Assembly (NCBI GenBank): GCA_016794345.1
Contig: JAEUKE010000136.1
Location: 1-64,000 of the forward strand
DNA length: 64,000 nt
From: Myxococcales bacterium
GTDB lineage: Bacteria > Myxococcota_A > Polyangia > Polyangiales > Polyangiaceae
Direction of reading: 5' to 3'
Shown piece by piece: positions 16,587-24,619 of this stretch (within the stretch, counting starts at the first letter, position 1; each line of letters starts with the position of its first letter). The translations under genes were made by a program, and so were the position numbers. The notes beneath the pieces were generated by a model, which did not search any database, was not told where the DNA came from, and worked only from the letters and a program-made list of their open reading frames with translations.

Positions 16587-17361
16587 CGACGCCGTCCTCT
16601 TCCTGCACGGCCTGCTCGGCGCCCCCTCGATGTGGGAGGAGGTCTCGACCCTGCTCGCCGGGCGCGTGGATCTCTCGATCGGCTGCCCCTGGCTCCCCGG
16701 TCACGGCAGCGAGCCGCCCCCGCCGGGCCTGGGCACCTTCGACGAGGTCGTCGCCGATCTCGGAGAGCGCTGGCTCTCGGGCCGCACGGTGCTCGTGGGC
16801 TACTCGATGGGCGGACGCGTGGCCCTGGCGCTCGCGGCTTCGTTCCCCGAGCGCGTGCGCGCGGTCCTCGCGATCGGTGCTCACACCGGCATCACCTCGG
16901 CGTCGGAGCGGGCCGAGCGCCTGACGTGGGAGCGCGGGCTCTCCGCCGACCTCGCGGCGCGCGGGCTCCCGGCGTTCGTGGAGGACTGGGAGAAGCTCCC
17001 GATCTTCGCGACGCAGCGCGGGCTCCCGGCGGAGGTGCAGGAGCGACAGCGGGCCGAGCGGCTGGGGCATCGCCCGGAGGGGATCGCCTGGGCCATCGAG
17101 GCGCTCGGCACGGGGAGCATGCCCCCGCTCCTCGACGCGCTCGGGCGCGGCGGCGTCCCGGTCGTCTTCGCCGTCGGCGCGCTCGATCGCCGCGCCGTCG
17201 CGGTCGCGCGTGGGGCCATGGGCGCGCTGCCGCGAGCCGAGGTCGTGGTGGTGCCGGACGCCGGGCACAACCTGGCCCTCGAGGCGCCTTTCGTGATCGC
17301 CGATCTCGTGGTGGAGATCTCGTCGAGCCGGCCGCGAGAAACGGAGAGGAGGACCGCGTGA
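16579..17361 (+). CDS. menH: SHCHC synthase (MenH), alpha/beta hydrolase fold
   Basis: A 260-residue alpha/beta-hydrolase-fold protein expected to remove pyruvate from SEPHCHC. It has LFLHGLLGAPSMW near the start, the nucleophile elbow GYSMGGRVALALA, a late acid in FAVGALDRR and the catalytic His in DAGHNLALEAP. The chosen start is GTG 16579, overlapping the last 8 bases of menD and giving a normal N-terminus; open sequence further upstream lies inside menD and is ignored. The position between menD and menA strongly supports MenH over a generic hydrolase. Confidence 0.9.
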   Translation: MNNDAVLFLHGLLGAPSMWEEVSTLLAGRVDLSIGCPWLPGHGSEPPPPGLGTFDEVVADLGERWLSGRTVLVGYSMGGRVALALAASFPERVRAVLAIGAHTGITSASERAERLTWERGLSADLAARGLPAFVEDWEKLPIFATQRGLPAEVQERQRAERLGHRPEGIAWAIEALGTGSMPPLLDALGRGGVPVVFAVGALDRRAVAVARGAMGALPRAEVVVVPDAGHNLALEAPFVIADLVVEISSSRPRETERRTA

Positions 17362-18281
17362 GCACGAGCCATCGTCCCTTGCCTGCGCCCGGCTCGTTCG
17401 GCGCGTGGGTGCTCGCCTCGAGGCCGGCCACGCTGCCGGTGGCCGTCGCTCCCGTGGCGGTCGGCGCGGCCGTCGCGAGCACGTTCGGCTCGCTCCGCCC
17501 GATCGCGGTCGTCGCCGCGCTCCTGGGCGCGCTCCTCATCCAGATAGGGACGAACTTCGCGAACGACGTCTTCGATCACGAGAAGGGCGCGGACGACGCG
17601 CAGCGGATCGGCCCGCCGCGCGCCGTGCAGAAGGGCCTCCTGACGCCCTCGGCGGTCCGGTGGGGCATGGCGCTCGCCTTCGGCGCGGCGGTGCTCACCG
17701 GCATCTACCTCGCGTTCGTCGGCGGTCCTGTCATCATCGCGATCGGCGTCCTGTCGATCCTCAGCGGCATCGCGTACACGGGCGGCCCTTACCCGCTCGG
17801 CTACAACGGGCTCGGCGATCTGTTCGTCTTCGTGTTCTTCGGGCCCGTCGCGGTCGTCGGCACGACCTGGGTGGCCATCGGGCAGGCGCCGGCAGGCGCG
17901 TTCGTCGCGTCGATCCCGGTAGGCGCGCTCGCGACCGCCGTGCTCGTCATCAACAACGTCCGCGATCGCGTGGGCGACACGAGGACCGGGAAGCGAACCC
18001 TCGTCGTCCGCTACGGCCGCGCGTTCGGGGTCACCTTCCACGCCGCGCTGCACGTCGCAGCGGGGCTCGCCCCGATCGTGGGCGTCCTCGCGGGCTGGCT
18101 TCCGGCGCTGAGCCTCGTCGCCCTCCCGACGCTCGCCCTCGGCTTCGGCGTCACGCGTGTGCTCGCCACGACGGACGACGGAGCCAAGCTGAACGGCCTC
18201 CTGGCTCGGCAGGCCAAGGTGCTGCTGGCCTTCTCCGCCATCCTGGCCGCGGCGATCACATGCTCGCCCTGGCTCGGCTGA
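17358..18281 (+). CDS. menA: 1,4-dihydroxy-2-naphthoate polyprenyltransferase
   Basis: A 307-residue UbiA-superfamily membrane prenyltransferase with about eight or nine hydrophobic helices. The two Asp-rich motifs are NFANDVFDHEKGADD in the first cytoplasmic loop and INNVRDRVGDTRTGKRTL in the second. It attaches the polyprenyl chain to DHNA with loss of CO2, giving demethylmenaquinone. The start is GTG 17358, overlapping the menH stop (GTGA) behind GAGAGGAGG. The chain donor is presumably made by the second gene of this operon. Confidence 0.95.
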   Translation: MSTSHRPLPAPGSFGAWVLASRPATLPVAVAPVAVGAAVASTFGSLRPIAVVAALLGALLIQIGTNFANDVFDHEKGADDAQRIGPPRAVQKGLLTPSAVRWGMALAFGAAVLTGIYLAFVGGPVIIAIGVLSILSGIAYTGGPYPLGYNGLGDLFVFVFFGPVAVVGTTWVAIGQAPAGAFVASIPVGALATAVLVINNVRDRVGDTRTGKRTLVVRYGRAFGVTFHAALHVAAGLAPIVGVLAGWLPALSLVALPTLALGFGVTRVLATTDDGAKLNGLLARQAKVLLAFSAILAAAITCSPWLG

Positions 18282-19360
18282 CCGCGTGGGGCGGCGACGT
18301 CGACCCGGCCCACGCGGTCGGGTCTCGGCGCTCGTGGGCGCTCCGTCACGGTCTCTTGCTCGCGCTCGAGGACGCGGCAGGACGCCGCGGGCTGGGCGAG
18401 GGCACCCCGCTGCCCGGGCTCTCGCGCGAGTCGGTCTCGGATGCCCGTGTCGCCCTCGCCGCTCTCGATTGGTCGCGGCTCGATCCTCGTGAGGTCGCGG
18501 ATGGCAGGGGGCCGGAGTTGACCGCCTCGTTGCCGTCCTCGGCCCGGTTCGCCGTGGAGACCGCGTGCGTCGACCTCGTCGGACGAGCCGAGGCGCGGCC
18601 GGCGTCCCGCGTGCTGGGCGGAGCGCCCGCGAGCGGGACGATCCCCGTCAACGCGCTCGTTGGGCACGTGGACGATCCCGAGCTCCCGAAACGAGCCGCG
18701 GTGGCGGTCCGGCGCGGCGCGCTCGTGCTGAAGGTGAAGCTCGGAGGTCGCGATCTCGACGCGGAGCGCTCGGCCCTGCGCGCGTTGCGCGACGAGGTCG
18801 GAGCCTCGATCCGGGTGCGCGCGGATCTCGGCGGCGTGCTCGCCGCGGACACGGCAAAGGCCTGGCTCGACGCCCTGGCGGAGGTCGGCCTCGAGGCCGT
18901 CGAGGAGCCGTGCGGCGGCGCGGCGCTCCTCGCGATCGGGACCGGGAGGACGCCGTGGCTCGCCGACGAGTCCCTCGCGGATGCCGAGCTCCGCGAGCGG
19001 CTGATCACTGCGCCGGCGTGCGCGGGCGTCGTGCTCAAGCCCACGCTCCTCGGCGGGATGATGGCCTGCCTGGCGATCGCGAGGCGCGCCCAGGACAATG
19101 GCAAAACCGTCACGATCACACACGCGTTCGAGGGGCCGGTGGCCCGGGCGGCGTGTGCGGCGCTCGCCCTCGCCGTCCGGGCAGATCTCGCGGGGCTCGA
19201 CGAGCACGCGGGGCTCGAGGCCTTCCCGAGCCTGCCGTGCGCGGCGCTCCCGGCCGTGGCGCCGCTCGGCGTTCGCGCGACGGACGCGCCGGGCCTCGGC
19301 CTCCGCGTCGAAGAGGCCACTTTGGACGGCCTTCCGTGGAGTGAGCTTTGGCGGCGCTGA
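18260..19360 (+). CDS. menC: o-Succinylbenzoate synthase
   Basis: A 366-residue enolase-superfamily enzyme that dehydrates SHCHC to o-succinylbenzoate. The catalytic Lys pair lies in VLKVKLGG and the metal ligands in RADLGG, EAVEEP and LADESL. The second Lys is in VVLKPTLLGG, and THAFEG follows. The start is ATG 18260, which overlaps the menA coding end by 22 bases. Many MenC proteins are close in sequence to other muconate-cycloisomerase relatives, but the operon settles the assignment. Confidence 0.92.
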   Translation: MLALARLTAWGGDVDPAHAVGSRRSWALRHGLLLALEDAAGRRGLGEGTPLPGLSRESVSDARVALAALDWSRLDPREVADGRGPELTASLPSSARFAVETACVDLVGRAEARPASRVLGGAPASGTIPVNALVGHVDDPELPKRAAVAVRRGALVLKVKLGGRDLDAERSALRALRDEVGASIRVRADLGGVLAADTAKAWLDALAEVGLEAVEEPCGGAALLAIGTGRTPWLADESLADAELRERLITAPACAGVVLKPTLLGGMMACLAIARRAQDNGKTVTITHAFEGPVARAACAALALAVRADLAGLDEHAGLEAFPSLPCAALPAVAPLGVRATDAPGLGLRVEEATLDGLPWSELWRR

Positions 19361-20778
19361 GCGTCGCGGCCGCCGCGCGCGATCGGCCGGACGCGATCGC
19401 CGTCGTCACGCGGGACGAGACGCTTCGGTACGCCGATCTCGCCGAGCGCGCTGCGGGGATGGCGGCCGCGCTCGCGAGGCTGGATCCGGGGCCGGTGGCG
19501 TTCGTCGCGACGGCTCGCGTCTCGACCGTCGCGCTCGTCGCGGCGCTGCTGGAGGTGGGCCGACCCTTCGTTCCGCTCCATCCGCGCTGGTCCGAAGCGG
19601 AGCGGACCGCCGCGCTGGCGGCGCTCGACGCCAGCGGCGCCATTCCTGACGGAGCCGTCGTCGTCGACCCCGCCGAGCTAGGCCGTGCGAGCGCGGGCTC
19701 GGTCGAGACGAGCTTCGCGTCCGCTCGGGCCCGGGAGACGGACCTGGCGGTGTGCCTCTTCACCTCCGGGAGCGCAGGCGCCCCCAAGGCCGTCCTCCTC
19801 GAACGAGGCGCGCTCGTCGCGAGCGCGCGTGCTCACGCGGCGAACCTGCCGTTCTTGCCCGACGATCGCTGGCTCGCGCTGATGCCCCTCGCCCACGCGG
19901 GCGGGCTCTCGATCGTCACGCGCGCGCTCGCTTCGCGGACCGCGATCGTGCTGGGCGATCGATTCGATCCGGAGGAAGCGATCGAGACCGTCGCCCAGGG
20001 CCGCGTCACGCTCGCCTCCTTCGTGCCCGCCATGCTCGCCGCGATGCTCGACGCCGGCGGGGAGCGCGCGCTCGCCTCGCTCCGCGCCTGCCTCGTCGGC
20101 GGGGCGGGGTTTCCAGCCGGCTTGCGCGAGCGCGCGCGGCGCGCCGGCGTCCGCGCGCTCGCGACCTACGGCCTCACCGAGACGGCCTCCCAGATCGCGA
20201 CCCAGCGAACGACCGACCCGATCGCGGACGACCCGGCAGTCGTGGGCCCGCCCCTCGCGGGCGTCGAGATCGAGATCCGCGACGCCCGCGGCGCGCGAGT
20301 CCAGCCCGGCGTGACGGGGCGCGTCTTCGTGCGGGGACCGATGCTGATGCGCGGCTACGCCGGTCAGCCCGCGCGCGCCCGTTCGGACTGGCTGGACACG
20401 AACGACCTGGGCAGCCTCGACGAAGGCGGCGCGCTGCGGATCCTCGGCCGCGCAGACGACACGATCGTCACGGGTGGGGAGAACGTGCACCCCACCGAGG
20501 TCGAGGCGGTGATCGCCCGGCAGCAGGGCGCTCGTGCGTGCGCCGTGTTCGGCGTCCCGGACGACGTCTGGGGCGCGGTGGTGGCGCTCGTCCTCGTTGT
20601 CGAGCCCGGAGCCGACGCACACGCGATCTGCCGCGCCGCCGCCTCCGAGCTCGCGACCTTCAAGCGCCCCCGGCTCGTCGCGGTGGTCGAGGCCTTGCCG
20701 CTCTCACCGAACGGAAAGCTCGATCGCCGCTCGCTCCGGGCCTGGTCGTCCGGGCGGCTCGTCGCCGTGGACCGGTGA
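19348..20778 (+). CDS. menE: o-Succinylbenzoate-CoA ligase
   Basis: A 476-residue adenylate-forming enzyme that activates o-succinylbenzoate with ATP and CoA. The AMP-binding P-loop is LFTSGSAGAPKAVLLE, with ATYGLTETASQ (A5), a DTNDLGSLDEGG hinge-side region, RADDTIVTGGENVHPTEVE (A8), and the C-terminal LPLSPNGKLDR with the catalytic Lys. The start is TTG 19348, overlapping the menC end by 13 bases. It is the last gene of the operon. menB, the next step, is not in the window. Confidence 0.93.
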   Translation: MAALSVAAAARDRPDAIAVVTRDETLRYADLAERAAGMAAALARLDPGPVAFVATARVSTVALVAALLEVGRPFVPLHPRWSEAERTAALAALDASGAIPDGAVVVDPAELGRASAGSVETSFASARARETDLAVCLFTSGSAGAPKAVLLERGALVASARAHAANLPFLPDDRWLALMPLAHAGGLSIVTRALASRTAIVLGDRFDPEEAIETVAQGRVTLASFVPAMLAAMLDAGGERALASLRACLVGGAGFPAGLRERARRAGVRALATYGLTETASQIATQRTTDPIADDPAVVGPPLAGVEIEIRDARGARVQPGVTGRVFVRGPMLMRGYAGQPARARSDWLDTNDLGSLDEGGALRILGRADDTIVTGGENVHPTEVEAVIARQQGARACAVFGVPDDVWGAVVALVLVVEPGADAHAICRAAASELATFKRPRLVAVVEALPLSPNGKLDRRSLRAWSSGRLVAVDR

Positions 20779-20790
20779 CTCCGACGCGCC

Positions 20791-21243
20791 CTAACCGCCG
20801 ACGTTCGCGAGCGCGGCGAGCCCGGCAGGGACGGCGGACGGCTGGAAGGTCTTCGGGTCGATGAACACGTGCACGGTCCGACCGACGGCGGCCGGCTTTC
20901 CTTTGGCGTCGCGGATGCGATGCCCGAAGGTCGCGCTCGTCCTGCCGGCTTGCAGGGCGAGCACCTCGACGTCGACCACGTCGCCGAAGAAGAGGGGACG
21001 CAGGAAGTCCGCCTCGGCGTGGGCGAGGGGAGCGGCCAGGGTCTTGTCGCGGAGCATGCCGGGCACGTCGAGGCCGGCCTTCTCCAGCACGAGGAGGTAC
21101 GCGTCGGCGAAGTACTCGAGGACGCGAGGGAAATAGATGGTCCCTGCGGCGTCGACCTCCTGGAACTTCACGGTGCGCTGCATCGTGACGAGGGGCGCCG
21201 AGTCGGATTCTGCGAGCGCGTCGCGATCGAATGGGGAGCTCAC
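20791..21243 (-). CDS. 4HBT-type acyl-CoA thioesterase, candidate DHNA-CoA hydrolase
   Basis: A 150-residue hot-dog thioesterase of the 4-hydroxybenzoyl-CoA type. The catalytic segment VKFQEVDAAGTIYFPRVLEY has the active-site Asp, followed by AEADFLRPLFFGD. The start is GTG 21243; ATG 21183 is an alternative that would leave 130 residues. It converges on menE with a 12-base gap. The men pathway needs a DHNA-CoA hydrolase, and some cyanobacterial and plant enzymes for that step belong to this same fold class, so it is a reasonable MenI candidate. A general YbgC-like role remains possible. Confidence 0.8.
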   Translation of the reverse strand: MSSPFDRDALAESDSAPLVTMQRTVKFQEVDAAGTIYFPRVLEYFADAYLLVLEKAGLDVPGMLRDKTLAAPLAHAEADFLRPLFFGDVVDVEVLALQAGRTSATFGHRIRDAKGKPAAVGRTVHVFIDPKTFQPSAVPAGLAALANVGG

Positions 21244-21326
21244 GCGGCGCTCATAACACGTCGTGCGCGGTACAAAAGCACGAGAGTGGGCTACGCTGAG
21301 CGGATCTCCTTACCTGAAGGGCCGCC

Positions 21327-22538
21327 ATGCTCCGCACCTCGCTTCGACCGGTCTTCGCCGTCGGTTTGCTCCTCTCGTACGGCTGCGCCGAGGGCGACTC
21401 CCTCACGGGGGGCGGCTCCACGAACGACGGCGCCGGCGCTCAAGGTGGAGACAGCGGCGACGGCGGCGCCGGCACGACGAGCTCGAGCAGCTCCAGCACG
21501 TCGAGCTCCACCACGGGCTCGACGACGACGAGCTCGTCGTCGTCCTCGAGCACCGGGGGCGGCGGTGGGGGGACGGGCGGCGGGGACACCTGCGGCGACG
21601 GCGCGGTCGACACCGGCGAGGACTGCGACGGCCAGAACCTCGGCGGCGCGACCTGCACCACGATCGGCCAGGGCTTCGTCGGCGGCTCGCTCTCGTGCGC
21701 CTCGGACTGCACGTTCGACGTCTCGGCCTGCACGGCCCCTCCGACCTGCGGAAACGGCGCGATCGAAGGGAACGAAGAGTGTGACGGCGCGAGCCTCGGC
21801 GGCGCGACCTGCACCTCGCTCGGTCACGACGCCGGTACGCTCACCTGCGCGGCCAATTGCAGCTTCAACGAAGCGCCCTGCACCGACTGCGGCGACGGCG
21901 TGCGCGAGGGCGCGGAGGTCTGCGACGGCGCGAACCTGAACGGCCAGACCTGCCAATCCCAGGGTTTCACGGGCGGCACGCTCGCCTGCAACGCGAGCTG
22001 CAGCGGCTACAACACGGCCGGGTGCACGACCGCCTGCACGCCGGTGAACCTCCTGACCAACGGCGGCTTCGACAACGGGCCGTTCGGCGGCGGTTGGACC
22101 GAGTCGTCGCTCAACTTCGGCACGCCCGTGTGTGACGTCGCCGGCTGCGGGTTGGGCGGGGGCACCGGGCCGCACCAGGGCACCTACTGGGTCTGGTTCG
22201 GCGGGACCAACACGGCCTTCGAGTCGGCCTCGGTGTCTCGTTCGGTCGTCATCAACCCCGGCATGGCCACCCTGAGCTTCCAGCTCGACATCCCGGTCTG
22301 TGAAGACCCCGCGTGGGCGCTCGACCAGCTCACCGTCACGATCGACGGCAACATCCTCTACCAGACGACCAACCTCGACGCGGGCTGCGGCGTGGTGGGC
22401 TACCAGCAGCTCTCGTTCGACATCAGCGCCTACGCGAACGGGCAGGCTCACACGATCACGTTCGCCGCCCAGACCGACGACTTCATCGACGTGACGAACT
22501 TCATGATCGACACGGTCGAACTGCTCGGCTGTCCGTAG
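21327..22538 (+). CDS. Cys-repeat lipoprotein with Ser-rich linker
   Basis: A 403-residue predicted lipoprotein with lipobox LLSYGC at about residue 20. A Gly/Ser/Thr linker to about residue 85 is followed by three related cysteine modules: CGDGAVDTGEDCDGQNL, CGNGAIEGNEECDGASL and CGDGVREGAEVCDGANL. Each is followed by GGATCT or GQTCQ units. The C-terminal 165 residues (from about NLLTNGGFDNG) are a beta-sandwich-like domain of the carbohydrate-binding/jellyroll kind. It is the second protein of this architecture in the window and is probably surface exposed. Confidence 0.82.
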   Translation: MLRTSLRPVFAVGLLLSYGCAEGDSLTGGGSTNDGAGAQGGDSGDGGAGTTSSSSSSTSSSTTGSTTTSSSSSSSTGGGGGGTGGGDTCGDGAVDTGEDCDGQNLGGATCTTIGQGFVGGSLSCASDCTFDVSACTAPPTCGNGAIEGNEECDGASLGGATCTSLGHDAGTLTCAANCSFNEAPCTDCGDGVREGAEVCDGANLNGQTCQSQGFTGGTLACNASCSGYNTAGCTTACTPVNLLTNGGFDNGPFGGGWTESSLNFGTPVCDVAGCGLGGGTGPHQGTYWVWFGGTNTAFESASVSRSVVINPGMATLSFQLDIPVCEDPAWALDQLTVTIDGNILYQTTNLDAGCGVVGYQQLSFDISAYANGQAHTITFAAQTDDFIDVTNFMIDTVELLGCP

Positions 22539-22593
22539 GGCGGCGAGCCCGCGCGCTCGGCTCGGGGCTTGCAGTCTCGGTGCAGAGTCGCCG

Positions 22594-22800
22594 ATGTCGT
22601 CCATCGCGGCGTCCGCCACCGCCAAACAAGGAACGGGGCTCGGGCTCTCGATCGCCCGGGCGCTCGTCGATCTTCACGGCGGGAGGATCTGGGCGGAGAG
22701 CGAGGTCGGCAAGGGCAGCACGTTTGCGGTGCGCCTCCCCAGAGAGGCGCCGCGGGTCGAGGGCGAGGACCCGGAGACGCCGCTCGCTCAGCCGCGCTGA
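22594..22800 (+). pseudogene. Remnant of a sensor histidine kinase (ATP-binding end only)
   Basis: An open frame of 68 residues whose first 15 residues have no match. Residues 13-49 are the G2-box end of a HATPase domain: GTGLGLSIARALVDLHGG, then RIWAESEVGKG and STFAVRLPRE. The phosphoacceptor domain, N-box and sensor are absent, and nothing upstream in any frame continues the kinase. Its last 13 bases overlap the end of the Nei-like gene on the other strand. Best read as the surviving 3' tail of a deleted kinase gene; a functional mini-protein is unlikely. Confidence 0.65.
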
Positions 22801-23609
22801 CAGGCCGGGCAGAAGTAGGTGGAGCGCGCGTCGGCCTGCCGGATCATCTCGATGGGCGTTGCGCAGGCGAGGCACCTCTCTCCGCGGCGCTCGTAGACCC
22901 ACAGCTCGCCGCCGCGCCCGAGCATCGACTGCGACGTGACGCGCGTGACGCGTCCGGGGAGCACGAACCGCCCGCCGCGCCCGCGAGCGACGGTCCGCGT
23001 GATCACCTCCCGCGCGACGTCGAGCACGCCTCGGAGCGCCGCGGCCTCGATCGCGCCGACCTTCGTCCTCGGATCGAGCTTGGCGAGGAAGAGGATCTCG
23101 CTCTTGAGCACGTTGCCGATGCCCGCGACCGCGTGTTGATCGAGGAGGGCGTCGGCGATGGGCCGATCCGGATCGGCGCTCAGCCTGCGGAGGGCTTCCT
23201 CGGCGTCGAACCCGTCCGACAGGAGGTCGGGGCCGAGGGCGCGGAGGCGCGGGTCGGCGTCGAGGCGGTCCGTCCGGAGGAGGCGCACGATCGGCGCGCC
23301 GAAGCAGACGGCCTCGGTCGTCTCGGTCGAGAGGGCGAGCCGCAGCCGGAAGCTCGGCATCCTCCAACGCTCGCCGCGCGCGTAGAGGTGCCAGGCTCCG
23401 TGCATCATCAGGTGCGAGTGGAGCGTGAGCCCGTTCGAGAAGCCGATGAGGAGGTTCTTGCCTCGCGAGCCGACGTCGACCACCGTGGACCCGAGCAAGT
23501 GGCCTTCCCGGATCTCCGCGACCGCGCTCTTGACCTCGATGATCGCCTGGCCGGCGAGCGCTCGCCGCAGGCGATCGGCGAGGCGGTAGATCGTGTCGCC
23601 CTCGGGCAC
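22788..23609 (-). CDS. nei: Nei/Fpg-family DNA glycosylase
   Basis: A 273-residue base-excision repair enzyme. Mature catalysis would use the N-terminal Pro and Glu of MPEGDTIYR, which is diagnostic for the family and favours the Nei branch. Other signs are LHSHLMMHGAWHLY, the helix-two-turn-helix LLDQHAVAGIGNVLKSEILF, and a C-terminal zinc finger with CLACATP and FCPACQ. It removes oxidised bases and nicks the strand. The start is GTG 23609, so this gene converges on the kinase remnant and is divergent from the SUMF1-like gene, whose start seems to lie inside it. Confidence 0.92.
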   Translation of the reverse strand: MPEGDTIYRLADRLRRALAGQAIIEVKSAVAEIREGHLLGSTVVDVGSRGKNLLIGFSNGLTLHSHLMMHGAWHLYARGERWRMPSFRLRLALSTETTEAVCFGAPIVRLLRTDRLDADPRLRALGPDLLSDGFDAEEALRRLSADPDRPIADALLDQHAVAGIGNVLKSEILFLAKLDPRTKVGAIEAAALRGVLDVAREVITRTVARGRGGRFVLPGRVTRVTSQSMLGRGGELWVYERRGERCLACATPIEMIRQADARSTYFCPACQRG

Positions 23610-24560
23610 TTCGCGGTCGTCCTAGCGCTTCTCGTGTCGGGGTGCGAGTCCGAGCCCGTCGGCGCCTCGACGGCCGAGCCATCCGGTGCGCCTGCGGTGC
23701 CCTCGGGGATCGCGCCGGCCCTGCCGCCTCCGGGGCCGGCCGCGCCGCCGCCCTCGGCCCCGCCCGCCGCCGTCCTCGAGCCTCCACCAGAGCCCACCTG
23801 CGCGGAGGACATGGTGAAGGTGAAGCCGAAGGTGGGGCGCCCGTACTGCGTCGATCGCTACGAGTCGATGGCGGTCGACAAGACGACCGGCGCGGTCCTC
23901 TCTCCGTATTACCCGCCCGACCCGTCCAAGGCGCGTTACCTCGAGGACCTGTGGAAGACGAAGACCGGAGGCGGAACGACGGTCGAGCAAGCGACGCGGT
24001 TGCCGGACCTACCCGCCTGGCAGAAACAACGTGGCCTCGAGCCGAAGGCCGTCTCCAAGCGAGGGCGGGTCCCTCAGGGCTACGCGAGCGGCAAAGACGC
24101 GGCGCTCGCGTGCAAGAACGCCGGCAAGCGCCTCTGCACCCGAGACGAGTGGAAGACCGCGTGCCGAGGTGAACAGGACCGTCAGTTTCCCTACGGTGAA
24201 AGCTACGAGCAGGGGCGCTGCAACGTGTTCCGTGAGGCGCACCCCGGGATAATCTTGTGGGACGATCCGACAATCAACCACACCGACCCTCGGTTCAACG
24301 TGGTCAAGTCCGACAAGGGCCCGCTGCTCCGCCACACGGGCGCGACAGACAGATGCGCGAGCCAGTGGGGCGACGACGCCATCTTCGACATGGTCGGTAA
24401 TCTCGACGAGTGGATCGACGATCCGGAAGGAACGTTCGTCGGCGGCTTCTACGCGCGCGGCACGAGAGAAGGCTGCGACAGCGCCGTCGAGGCGCATGTG
24501 CTCTCGTACGCGGACTACTCGACGGGGATCCGCTGCTGCCGCGACCTCACCGCTCCTTGA
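23586..24560 (+). CDS. SUMF1/FGE-like lipoprotein, start codon not identifiable
   Basis: The C-terminal 250 residues match the formylglycine-generating-enzyme (SUMF1) fold: YCVDRYESM, LACKNAGKRLCTRDEWKTAC, FPYGESYEQGRCN, IFDMVGNLDEWIDD and GIRCCRDL. Upstream in the same frame lies a hydrophobic FAVVLALLVSGC lipobox (Cys codon at 23643) and a Pro/Ala linker, so a lipoprotein is expected. However, no ATG, GTG or TTG lies within a sensible distance before that signal. The nearest in-frame ATG is 23811, after the linker. The left coordinate is therefore nominal. Myxobacteria have many such SUMF1-like proteins with unknown targets. Confidence 0.7.
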   Translation, partial: VDRVALGHFAVVLALLVSGCESEPVGASTAEPSGAPAVPSGIAPALPPPGPAAPPPSAPPAAVLEPPPEPTCAEDMVKVKPKVGRPYCVDRYESMAVDKTTGAVLSPYYPPDPSKARYLEDLWKTKTGGGTTVEQATRLPDLPAWQKQRGLEPKAVSKRGRVPQGYASGKDAALACKNAGKRLCTRDEWKTACRGEQDRQFPYGESYEQGRCNVFREAHPGIILWDDPTINHTDPRFNVVKSDKGPLLRHTGATDRCASQWGDDAIFDMVGNLDEWIDDPEGTFVGGFYARGTREGCDSAVEAHVLSYADYSTGIRCCRDLTAP

Positions 24561-24619
24561 GGTGCCTTGAGGCGCTTTGAGCCGACATCGGCCACGTCGT
24601 CGCGTATTCCTCGAGGGCC

